A DNA stretch of 26,068 bases, from contig JAYMTF010001128.1 of the NCBI GenBank assembly GCA_036897485.1, forward strand, positions 1 to 26,068, written 5' to 3'. Numbering within the stretch: position 1 is the stretch's first letter; the number at the start of each line of letters is the position of its first letter. The position numbers and the translations under genes are program-made. Under the pieces are notes generated by a model. The model was not told the origin of the DNA, did no database searches, and saw only the letters and a list, made by a program, of their open reading frames with translations. Below, one piece after another: positions 16,901-25,940 of this stretch. Source of the DNA: Pelargonium nanum. Lineage: Eukaryota > Streptophyta > Magnoliopsida > Geraniales > Geraniaceae.

Positions 16901-19900
16901 TTACTAGATAATGATGAATTGAGTCCTGAGCAAGTCAATGATGTCAAAGACTTCTTGGATGATTATGTGGAGCGTAATCAGGTTTATTTATCTACATTTA
17001 TGTTAGCTTTTTAAAAATCTAAATTATGTATTATGCCAGTGAATATCTGCCTCCGTTCTCTAGTGTACTTCTGTTTATTTGGCATGTATTTTGAACAAAA
17101 AATATGTGTTTGCTTCTAGATCACCTACGTTAATTACTTTCAATGTTGGAAAAATATTTTATAGGAGGATTTCGAAGAATTTAGTGATGTGGACGAGCTT
17201 TACATCTCATTGCCGCTAGACAAGGTGGAGGCTCTTGAAGAGCTGGTTGCCGTTGGTCCCCCCAGTATTGTCAAGGTAAGCTGCTATTCGTTCTAATTTT
17301 TGCGTCTTGTTAGAGGTTGAAATAAAATTGTTGTTAATTTTGTACAATCTTTCCTGCTGAGTTGAGTATGTTGAAAATAGGAATATCTTTTTGGCCCACT
17401 GTCTTCAGTTATCACTTATCAGAGATGGTGGCTGCTGCTATAATTATGTGTCTTAGAAAGTGTTCACTTGAATTTGTTTTTTTTTTCTTTTTGTAATTGG
17501 TTTCTCTGATTTTATTGTGAAGGATGAAAGAGTTACGACCGTGAGCTTTGTCTTTGCAGAAGCAGTCCGCTTTCCTTTAAGCATCTGTTCTCTGTTGTTT
17601 CTTGAAATTAGTGTTGGATATTTTTCTCCATGCCAATTTGCTAAAATAATTTACAGTGAAAATATTTCATTTCTCCCAGGGTGCTCCTGTTATTGGTTTG
17701 AAGACTAATTTGGCTGCATCATCTCAAACACCAGTTTGTTTCCTGCTCTCTTGACATGTTAAAATTTATTATTCATGTTATTCTTATACCTAATAGTTTG
17801 CTAGCTCTGAACCTGTAAAGGAATAGAGAAATTGGAGGTTTAGGTATAATCTTTGTTCAATTAATAGTTGTAGTTGGATGGTGCTTTCTTTATTACCATG
17901 ACATGTTGGTTGGCCCCAAGGCATGTGTCAGTATTGATTTCTAAACAAGGGGATACCGTTTGTTACTCGTACAAGAAGTTGACAGACATGCATGTGGGGG
18001 TAGGCTAAGTAGGATTTTTTAGGTTCATTAGCCTATGTCCAAGTCCTAGTAAGATTAAATGAACTTTATAATGTGTAATTCTCTAAAATCCTTTTCATAG
18101 TACTAGGGGTCTTGATATGTTGTGTGCTACCTTTGAGTTCCTTTCTCTTTTATGTGAAATATGTGGACTTTTGAGTTTACGCCAAGTACTTAGTTTCCTT
18201 GTTTTGGTAGTGTGTGGTAAGGTAGAAGCCTTTACGTTAAGGTTATGGGTTTGAGTCTGGGAAAAGCCTCTTGCTGAATCAGGTAAGGTTGGGTACATAA
18301 AAAGCCTTACCCAGACTCCACAATGGTGGAGCCTTGACCTTGAGAATTGGGTTTCTCTTTTGTAGTTTTGACTCGTATGAATTAGATTGCATTAATTGCT
18401 ATCTATTAGAAAGCTTTTATTTGGATAAAAATTTTATGCATAAAAGAGTTTACTCTGTGATAGGATGGATAATTTCTCTGTTTCGTTTAAACTAGCCTTT
18501 TAACTTTTGCTGTTGTTATACTTCCAGGCTGCTGTCTCTCCCAGTCATCACCAAGGTACTTCAATCCAGGAGCCAGTTGAAGAGATAGCTTCCCAAGATA
18601 GTAGTTCTGAAATTGTTCCAGAAACCCCGCCTCCAAAAACTAGTGTAGCTGGTTCTGCTGCATCAACACCCTCTGCAGGTCATACAGCTTCCACTCCTGT
18701 TAATGTTTCTACTCATAATTTGGCCAGTGTGTCTACTGCGGCAACCCTTTCAAATTCGGGTGGTGTTCGAGGTGCTATGGAAAATGCTGGTGCTGCTAAC
18801 CCTTCATCTCCTGTAAATATATCTACTCCTGCAAAAGAAGAAGATATTTTGAGCTTCCCTGGCCGTAGGCCATCTCCATCTCTTGCCGATACCGGATTAA
18901 GGAGCATTGGTAGGGGTGGCCTCTCCAGCCAACCTGCATCTAGCATCCCTCTTAGTTCTGTCTGCTCAATTCCCAGCAATGGAGCTCTCGGTGCAGTTTC
19001 TTCAGCCTCTGATGTATCAAAGAGAAATATATTAGGATCTGATGACAGACTTGGCAGCACTGGTATGGGACAGCTTCTGGTGTCTCCTCTAAGTAATAGA
19101 ATGATAATGCCCCAAGCTACCAAGGCTAATGATGGAACTGGCTCGGTTGATTTAGGAAATCTTGGTGAGGCTGCTGCAGTAGGCAGAGTCTTCTCCCCTT
19201 CTATGGTTCCCGGTATGCAATGGAGACCTGGAAGTTCCTTCCCGAACCAGACTGAAGGGGTATGTTGTGTGCGTTTTGTTTCTATGCTCAATTCCCCTGG
19301 AAAAAAAATGTTGCTAAGGTCCATACTTGTCCTTCATTCGAACACATAACTGGGATGTTTTTCCCTTTCTAAGTTTATTTGCTGGGAGCTTACAAACATA
19401 CTTGGATGGGAACAGAATCATACGATCTGAACTAGTTTTTGGGATAAAAACTGTTTTTTCGAAGTCAGTAAACCAAACAATGTAGAACCGCTCTGTTCTT
19501 GGTAAAAGCAGTTTTATGGCTTTCCAAATTTCCCCTTAAATTGGTTTCTACTGCACCTTTGGAAGTAAGGCTTACCTTTGGGTCATGATGTGCAACTCGA
19601 CACGAATTTAAGCAGATTTTGGTTTTAGTTTAATCGTGTTCGTTTTGACTAACCAAATATGTTAAAAATGTGTGCTCATGTCAGACCCACTTGACCCTTC
19701 TAACCCGTCTAATTAAATGGGTTGTGTAAACTATCTAGTAAGTCACCCATTAAAGGTTCAATACTAATAGGTCGTGTTTGTATTGTGTAACTCAACCTGT
19801 TGTATAATCGGGTTGTGTTTGAGTTGATTTATTTAATAGTTTACTCAACTTTCAACAAACATACACGACTCTTGAATATGAATTGTTACCCTTAATTGGA

Positions 19901-20544
19901 AGTTACCTATTTTCCTTTTCAGGGGCAGTTACGTGGCAGAACCGAGATAGCCCCAGATCAGAGGGAGAAATTTTTGCAGCGGCTCCAGCAAGTGCAACAA
20001 GGCCACAACACCCTTAGCATGCCTAATGTTGGGGGAACTCAAAAACAATTCTCTGCACAACAACAAAACCCACTGTTACAGCAGGTGATTTTTCTTGTTT
20101 GAGCTTTACAATTTATTGCTCCCCATTTTACATTGGCATCAAGCAGAATTTTCATGGATTAGTTTTTATTTTGATAATTTCATAAATATGCTATCTTGAC
20201 ATTGTTAGATGACATAAATTCCTGTTCACCCATTGATTAATTTCGTATGCATACTGAACAGTGCTATCATTCTGAAGTTGGAATAGTTTTAATTATTATC
20301 TTAACAAACATATGTACTTAATCTCAAAACAGGTATGGAACTTGGTGCGACCACCCCCTAACTACACCTTGGCAATCATCACCATTTATTCAACTCCTTT
20401 ATCATTGCATTATACCTTGTAGGACTTTAACTAGCATAATTCCCAAAATTAAATCCCTTTAAATACATCAGTTGAATTTATAACCAAGCCATAAAGGATT
20501 TTTGGAAACTATGGTGTCCTGCCTGCTACATAGGATAGACCAAA

Positions 20545-20585
<41 letters not shown>

Positions 20586-23500
20586 AAATCACCAAAGCTC
20601 CTAAAAGAACAACAAAAATGATAATAGAAAAGAAAAGAAATAAGAAAAATTAAGTAAACACTTTACATGGATCCGTTTTATTGTTAAAGCAGTTCACATT
20701 TTTAGATTAGGCGATCCAAGGATACAGGATGTACACATTTAAACTGTCATGAGCCAGGATGCTTGTCCTGCAATGTTAGCATCAGAATTTTATCATCGTT
20801 TATCCTCTCTAGTGTGCCACTTATTGTTCTTTTTTCATTGATCTGGAAGTTTTTTCTAAATTATTTATTTATTTTTATTTTTTTGATACCTTTTTATTAT
20901 TTTAAATGCTTTTTTCTCTTTTTATTTTTTTCCTCTTGGTTCAGATTTGCCTCTTAAATTCTTGAACTTCAATATATTACTCAAAGGTGAATCGCCTTTT
21001 ACCTATTTTGCCTAAAATGTATCAACATGCATGTGGTTACTATTATTATCTCATTTGTGTAAATATTTAATTTATTTAACTTTTTGATGATATGGTTAAC
21101 TTTGAAAACTAGCCTCTATTTTTGGTTCACCTTTTTACTAAAATATACAAGTATTTGGCTATTTGCATAACATCTTGTTTGTGTATACAGTTTAATTCTC
21201 AGAGTTCATCTGTCTCCCAGCAAGGTGGTCTGGGACTTGGAGTACAGGCACCAGGTTTCAATACAGTCACATCTGCTACCATTCATCAACAGTCAAATCA
21301 GCAGCCATTGATGTCACCTGCCCCAAAAGATACTGGTACCTTTATCGTCTAAACCTTTGCTTTATTTTTGTTGTGAAGTCTTTCGTTGCATGTACCATTT
21401 GGTACATGTAAGTTACATATACCTTTTCACACTGATAAATGTATGTAAGCCAACCGATAAATGTATGAGAATTTAGTATTATCTAGTTACACATTAGTTT
21501 TCCCACCGATAAATGCATGGAAGTACACCGATAATTGTCTGCAATCTAATATTGCCTATTTATGCATCGATAAATGTTTGCAAGTCTACAGATAATTGTC
21601 TCTAAGAAATGTACTTGTAAAACACATGCAGCGAGTGCACACGCATCAACCCTCTTCCATTTTTGTTCTAAGGGTAGATCTCTACATGTGCTCCTATTTA
21701 TTGCAGTAGAAAAACTTATCATTTACTGTTTGAAGTTTCTCAGAACATATCCATTAAATTACGTGCTATTTCGTACAAATAAATAATGCATATTCATATC
21801 ATGTTCTGTGTTTTCTCCTTTGTTTACTAACCTGTTGGAGAATGTCAGTACACCAATTTTAGCAACATATACCTGACATGCATTATAGTTGACTACAGGA
21901 TGTAAACATGAATTATAGTGATAGGAAACATGTGCCAAAATGTAATGTGGCTTGCATTGGGAACTGTAGAATGTTAACAATTTCATTAGCATTATCGTTT
22001 AGTGTTGGATGGATATTTCGTACATCCTCTTTTTAATTAAAGACAAAAAAACTGAATAGCTTAATATGTTTTTTATGCAGATGTTAGCCATGTAAAGGTC
22101 GATGATCAGCAGCAGCAGAATCCTGATGATTCAACTGCTGAATCTGCTTCTAGTCCCGGGATAAGCAAGAACCTAGGGAACGAGGATGATCTGAAAGCTT
22201 CATATGCAGTGGATAGTCCTGTATGTGCATTGCATTTCATCTTGTCTACCTTCCTATGAGTTGCTTTATAGTCTTTCTATGTTACAGTCGTTGAAAAAGC
22301 ATTGATTTTTTTGTTTTTATTTTTTCATTAGTTCTTAGGATCCTGCAATTGATAATCATCTCTGCTGCGTGAGAGTTACTGTTTCGAAGATGTCGAAATA
22401 GCGTCTAATAACTGAGATGAAATATTGTGCATTTTTTTGTCAATTGAAATTTTTATGCCTTGATTTTGATGCTAGTAATTAACTGAATTACAGCCATGAT
22501 GTATGGTATGAAAATGTTGACTTCTTCAAATGAAAATTTGATGATTGAAGTGGCTTGATCTAAGTGCCTGTAACTTTTTCTGTCATCAGGCTGGAATATC
22601 TGGGTCTATGTCAGAACCTGCTCAACTACCGAGAGATACTGATCTATCTCCTGGGCAACCTTTACAACCCAATCAACCTTCTACCAACCTTGGTGTTATT
22701 GGTCGGAGAAGTGTTGCTGATCTTGGTGCAATTGGTGATAGCCTTAGTGGATCAACCGTTAATTCTGGGGGAATGCATGATCAGTTATACAATTTACAAA
22801 TGCTGGATGCTGCCTATTACAAACTTCCTCAACCCAAAGACTCAGAACGTGCAAAGAGCTATACCCCTGTAAGGATGGTCTTACATGATCTTTTGTTTAG
22901 CCTGTTTACTCTGAGGTAGCGTTTGGATTAATTTTTTTGGAATGGAAATGGGATTGTGATTCGCATTCCAAAGCCATTTTCATGGCCAAAGTCTTCATCC
23001 AAACATGAGAAATGATCTCATTCTCATTGTCATTCTTGATTTCCATTCCTTAACAAAAAATTACAATTCAAACGCCAACTGAATGAATTCAGCACACCTG
23101 CTTATAAATATATCATTATTGTCTTCTACAGAAGCACCCTGCAGTGACACCCTCCAGCTACCCACAAGTGCAAGCGCCTATTGTTAATAATCCTGCTTTC
23201 TGGGAACGACTAAGTCTTGATAATCTCGGCACTGATACACTGTTCTTTGCATTTTATTATCAGCAGGTGCTTTTAGTTAGTTCCCTGTGATCTCTCTTTC
23301 ATGTAATGTGATTCATGCGATACAAGTTGTAGCATGAGCTTGTTCTCAAGTGTGATATTATTTGCAGAACACTTACCAACAATATTTGGCTGCAAGAGAG
23401 CTGAAGAAGCAGTCTTGGAGATACCATCGGAAATACAACACATGGTTTCAACGTCATGAAGAGCCAAAAGTTGCTACCGATGAATATGAACAGGGGACAT

Positions 23501-23693
23501 ATGTTTACTTTGATTTCCATATTGCTAATGATGACCTACAACATGGATGGTATGTTCACACACTTGTTCCTCACATTCTCTAAGCTGTGGTTGTTTCTGA
23601 CATGCATCAATCTTTTGTACGTTTAGGTGCCAAAGGATTAAGACTGAGTTCACTTTCGAGTACAATTATCTTGAAGATGAACTGATTGTATAG
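13903..23693 (+). CDS. NOT3: CCR4-NOT complex subunit 3 (NOT3/CNOT3)
   Basis: Sixteen coding exons: 13903-13995, 14082-14213, 15662-15799, 16482-16532, 16658-16747, 16835-16981, 17165-17275, 17680-17733, 18528-19259, 19923-20084, 21191-21335, 22081-22220, 22590-22868, 23132-23266, 23368-23549, 23627-23693. They total 2658 nt, or 885 aa, close to the roughly 845 aa I recall for Arabidopsis NOT3 (At5g18230). The start [20 protein letters not shown] is the family's canonical N-terminus. NOT3 is a scaffold and regulatory subunit of the CCR4-NOT complex, which deadenylates mRNA in the cytoplasm and also acts in transcription; it dimerises with NOT2 and docks on NOT1. Order: N-terminal Not3 domain about 1-235, disordered Ser/Pro/Gln linker 255-740, C-terminal NOT box about 755-880. 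All introns are GT-AG and in frame. Identification is near certain. Confidence 0.96.
14214..15661 (+). other. Intron 2 of NOT3, 1.4 kb, no recognisable content
   Basis: AT- and T-rich spacer between exons encoding the N-terminal domain. Open frames such as those at 15117-15613 are low-complexity Phe/Leu/Ser translations of T-rich DNA. No TIR pair, RNA gene or coding exon was found. Confidence 0.6.
15800..16481 (+). other. Intron 3 of NOT3, no recognisable content
   Basis: A 682-nt intron with donor GTAAGC and acceptor GGTGACAG. Nothing beyond AT-rich, T-rich intronic sequence is visible. Confidence 0.55.
17734..18527 (+). other. Intron 8 of NOT3, carrying a SINE
   Basis: A 794-nt intron with a weak GTTTGT donor and acceptor CTTCCAG. 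Its distal half contains the SINE at about 18205-18361; the proximal half shows no recognisable element. Confidence 0.6.
18205..18361 (+). mobile_element. TS/Au-like SINE, diverged
   Basis: A tRNA-derived Pol III promoter is visible: an A-box-like TGGTAGTGTGTGG at 18205-18217 and a B box GGTTTGAGTCT at 18248-18258, about 31 bp apart. Downstream GAAAAGCCTCTTGCTGAAT and AGGTAAGGTTGGGTACATAA follow the layout I remember for TS/Au-family plant SINEs (AACAGCCTCTTGC..., GGTAAGGCTGCGTACA...). A small hairpin, CTCCACAATGGTGGAG (18316-18331), stands where those SINEs have a CCCGCGCATAGCGGG-like stem. The tail is T-rich. No clear target duplication is visible. Confidence 0.7.
19260..19922 (+). other. 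Intron 9 of NOT3 with TE fragment
   Basis: A 663-nt intron. About 19595-19870 carries ACCCGTCTAATTAAATGGGT, TCGGGTTGTGTTTGAGTTG and related GGGT/ACCC phrases typical of a dispersed dicot repeat. A similar phrase recurs at 25771-25812. Termini could not be fixed. Confidence 0.45.
20085..21190 (+). other. Intron 10 of NOT3 with poly-T insertion
   Basis: A 1106-nt T-rich intron containing the (T)36 micro-insertion (20539-20600). The remaining sequence is low-complexity T/A-rich. Two in-frame acceptors end it, at 21190 and 21202. Confidence 0.6.
20539..20600. mobile_element. Poly-T micro-insertion with 10-bp target duplication
   Basis: ACCAAAGCTC at 20539-20548 is repeated exactly at 20591-20600. 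The 42 nt between are 36 consecutive Ts (20549-20584) and GAAATC. Read on the minus strand this is GATTTC followed by poly(A), flanked by a target duplication: a retroposed 3' tail with almost no body. Alternative: a duplicated 10-mer around an expanded T microsatellite. Confidence 0.65.
21389..21408. repeat. Palindrome with 9-bp arms
   Basis: CATGTACCA and TGGTACATG are separated by TT. The palindrome lies 26 bp upstream of the GATAA array and may mark its edge or a former MITE terminus. Confidence 0.7.
21434..21607 (+). repeat. Decayed three-unit GATAA(A/T)TG array
   Basis: GATAA starts at 21434, 21456, 21508, 21530, 21569 and 21591. Each consecutive pair is exactly 22 bp apart and the pairs recur with periods 74 and 61 bp. 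First members read GATAAATG(T/C)(A/T)TG followed by an AAG; second members in units 2 and 3 read GATAATTGTCT. This is a tandem triplication of a unit with two related motifs that has since diverged. Function unknown; it is inside an intron. Confidence 0.75.
22580..23693 (+). other. NOT3: Exons encoding the NOT3 C-terminal NOT box
   Basis: Exons 13-16 (residues 666-885). Conserved: [105 protein letters not shown] and [20 protein letters not shown]. This is the NOT2/3/5 domain that pairs with NOT2 and NOT1. The protein ends seven residues after FEYNYL with ...LIV and TAG at 23691-23693, at the usual place. Confidence 0.95.
22917..23077. mobile_element. Short MITE-like element in NOT3 intron 13
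   Basis: AGCGTTTGGATT (22918-22929) and AATTCAAACGCC (23065-23076) are near-perfect inverted ends of an about 160-bp segment rich in GGAATGG/CCATTCC phrases. This GCGTTTGGAT...GGAATGG style is a common plant MITE layout (from memory). Target duplication is not clear, so superfamily is left open. Confidence 0.6.
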
Positions 23694-24120
23694 AGATGAT
23701 GTGCAGAGAAGAGTCATCTGTTGTGTGTGTTTCATGATGTTGATTTTCAATGGTGCAACTAACTTTAGCTTCATGAATAAGTAGTATTAGTGTTGTAGTG
23801 GAAATTGGTTTGTGAAACTTACAAGTTAGAATGTATAGCAGAGAGTAAGTGGAAATTGGTTTCCTTCAGTTCCATTAGAATGTTGTTCAGTTGCTCCATA
23901 TTACTGATTTTTTTTTTTTAAACAAGATGCAGCACACAATTGTAGTACCTAAAAAGTTATGCAGTTGATGAAGATACAATTTTTGTAATCCTTTTTATCG
24001 GTTTTTAAGAGTAAAGAGTTGTCATTGTCATGGGAAGCATACATATATGTAGTACAGGAAACTGTGAGTGGTAAAGAAAAGCAATCCAGCTTTGTAATAT
24101 GCACTGCACATGCTTTGGTT
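23694..24120 (+). other. NOT3: Probable NOT3 3'UTR
   Basis: TG-rich sequence directly after the stop (GTTGTGTGTGTTTCATGATG near 23720-23739), then GAATAAG at 23775-23781 and TTTGTAATC at about 23982-23990, with T-rich stretches, fit a plant 3'UTR. The cleavage site cannot be fixed by eye; about 23990-24120 is the likely limit. Confidence 0.45.
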
Positions 24121-25077
24121 TGTTAACTAAAACTTAACTCACTCAATATGAATTAGCTTAGGCTACATGAACAGTTGGTTTTGTCTATGAGAAAAATATT
24201 GAAAGTGAAACAAAAGAAAGTTGAGTACCCAATAACTCTCGTAGGTGTGTTTAATAGGGATTGAATTCGAGAGTTTTTTCCACATCTTCAACCTGCATTG
24301 CCAATTGGTCGTAACCATAATTAATTTTGATTTTTTTTTTGCTCTTTATTTATATTAAAATGGTTAATGGAAAGCAGAGAAAATCAACCCCATACTTGAT
24401 TAGTCCCTTTAATTATTTGTTTAATTGTATTGTTTAGGTCCTTGTGGATGCAAAATTCGTACACGTTTCTTAAAATTATTATTTTTACTAATGATTTCAA
24501 AAGATGACCACATAATTTTGTTGAAGAAATTAGTGTCTATATTATATCTTCGTCAATATGCTAATTTAATAATATACACATGACCCAGGTTATACCTACA
24601 AATAAGTTAAAGTTAGTGCAGCTATAGAACCAACATAGATAATGATACTATTTAAAATCATATTATTATTCATAGAATATAAGCATAATTAGGTGATGAA
24701 CAAAATTTCTCTTATAAAGTTATAATATATATTTAAAGTAGCATGCTCACAAAAAAAATAATTCTATGCCATTCATAGAAGGCCCTACTGATCTGAAAAA
24801 TTATTCATGAAGCTTCCGAATCCATCCTCTGAATATATAATCCTATTTGTGATATTTGATTATATTAATTTCAATTAACTGTTTCATTTTGTAATATAAG
24901 TTTCTATTAATTTTCTGTTTTCACCTATTATATTATATACTCCGAAAATGGTATCTAGCTAATTGGTGAATTTGAATTAGTCAAACTCAAAACAGTCTCG
25001 TAAATTTATGTACATGCTTATAATGATGTAAAGTGCGTCATCTTAATTCAAATTTTATTTGACTTAAATATCATAAA
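24121..25077. other. AT-rich intergenic DNA, nothing recognised
   Basis: Very AT-rich sequence downstream of NOT3. No ORF with coding character, RNA gene or complete element is visible. Confidence 0.6.
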
Positions 25078-25400
25078 TTAAATGTAAAAAAGATTATCGA
25101 ACTTGTAAAAAATCACTTTGGTAGTCCATAAACTTTGAATAAGTCATTTAGATCTCTGGACTTTAGAATTTTAATTCTATTTAGTTCTTACCGCTAGTAT
25201 AGTTTAACTAACCGTTAACTTCGTTGACATAAATTTTAAAATTTTGGATAGAAAATAGAACATATACATGGTTATTATAAAATGTTGAGATGAACTCACA
25301 AGCTTTCCTTTTGAACATGTCCAATAAATCCATTTTATTGCTTGAAAAACTAATTAACATAGTATTTCACAAAGTGACGTGAATTAAGTTAAAAGGCCTC
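25078..25400. repeat. Dispersed-repeat fragment
   Basis: Phrases such as TTTGGTAGTCCATAAACTTT, TCATTTAGATCTCTGGACTT, TTTAGTTCTTACCGCTAGTA and TTTAACTAACCGTTAACTTC match the style of a high-copy dicot repeat with 'TAGTCCCTGAACTTT' runs that I have often seen in introns and intergenic DNA. The family name cannot be given from sequence alone, and both ends are undefined. Confidence 0.5.
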
Positions 25401-25930
25401 TAGATCTATGCATCTTTCCTATTTTGCTGGAGAATATAAAAGGTTTATTTATTTATTTTCAGGAAAGAGATGATATTTACGGAAATAAAAAGTTAATGTG
25501 CCCATGTGGCGATTTCATTAACTTGTCTTCAAAGTCACATGACATTAATGTATATAGTTCAAATTTTGTTAGTCCAACACCCATGAACCCAATTTATTAT
25601 CTCCCATTCATCCATAATTTATTATGATCTCCATGTGTTTTGACTGCAGCAGTAGTTGGTTGGGGTGGTGGTGGAGCCACTTTACTGCAACACAAATTTC
25701 AGTATGTTTAAATTTATAATATAGACTAATTGATCGTATTTAATAATTTAATTTTGTGTTTGAATTGAACTCATTTAATTAAATGGATCATAAATGAGTT
25801 GTGTAACACGTTTATGCAAATACAATAAGAGAAATAGAACCACAATTGCAGTATTGTACATTTGTGTTGAGAATAAAAACATTGGACCAAGATGTCAATA
25901 TATTCATTTCTTTGCATTAGTGAATAGAAC
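25401..25930. other. Intergenic DNA with a second copy of the intron-9 repeat phrase
   Basis: Mostly AT-rich. At 25771-25812 TTTAATTAAATGGATCATAA and GAGTTGTGTAACACG echo the repeat in NOT3 intron 9 (about 19700-19740). No gene is seen. Confidence 0.4.
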
Positions 25931-25940
25931 AGTGGGATTC

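Larger units (their letters stand above)
13903..17275 (+). other. NOT3: Exons encoding the NOT3 N-terminal coiled-coil domain
   Basis: Exons 1-7 (residues 1-254) encode the conserved Not3 N-terminal helical domain. Hallmarks: [100 protein letters not shown] and [20 protein letters not shown]. Intron 2 (14214-15661, 1448 nt) is the longest here and is T-rich with no recognised element. Confidence 0.93.
21336..22080 (+). other. Intron 11 of NOT3 with palindrome and GATAA array
   Basis: A 745-nt intron whose first third holds a 20-bp palindrome (21389-21408) and a degenerate GATAAATG repeat (21434-21607). The rest is plain AT-rich sequence. Confidence 0.6.
17680..22220 (+). other. NOT3: Exons encoding the Ser/Pro/Gln-rich linker of NOT3
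   Basis: Exons 8-12 (residues 255-665) encode low-complexity sequence, mainly the single 732-nt exon 9. A conserved island, [20 protein letters not shown], at the start of exon 10 is shared with other plant NOT3 proteins, followed by Gln-rich stretches ([22 protein letters not shown]). Linkers of this kind carry short motifs that contact other CCR4-NOT subunits. The exon 8 donor (GTTTGT) is weak. Confidence 0.85.

Noticed and set aside
18713-19324. 203-codon minus-strand open frame
   Set aside because: It is the antisense shadow of NOT3 exon 9, whose plus-strand frame is clearly conserved; Ser/Ala-rich codons leave the opposite strand open.
21434-21607. CRISPR-like array
   Set aside because: The repeats are short, degenerate and paired, inside an intron of a plant gene; spacing and context do not fit CRISPR.
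21336-22080. Possible U12-type intron (donor GTACCTTTA, CTTAAT near the acceptor)
   Set aside because: The donor differs from the U12 consensus at several positions, including the core; an ordinary U2 GT-AG intron explains it.
25424-25627. 67-codon frame near the right end
   Set aside because: No domain, no splice-compatible neighbours and AT-rich intergenic composition; treated as chance.
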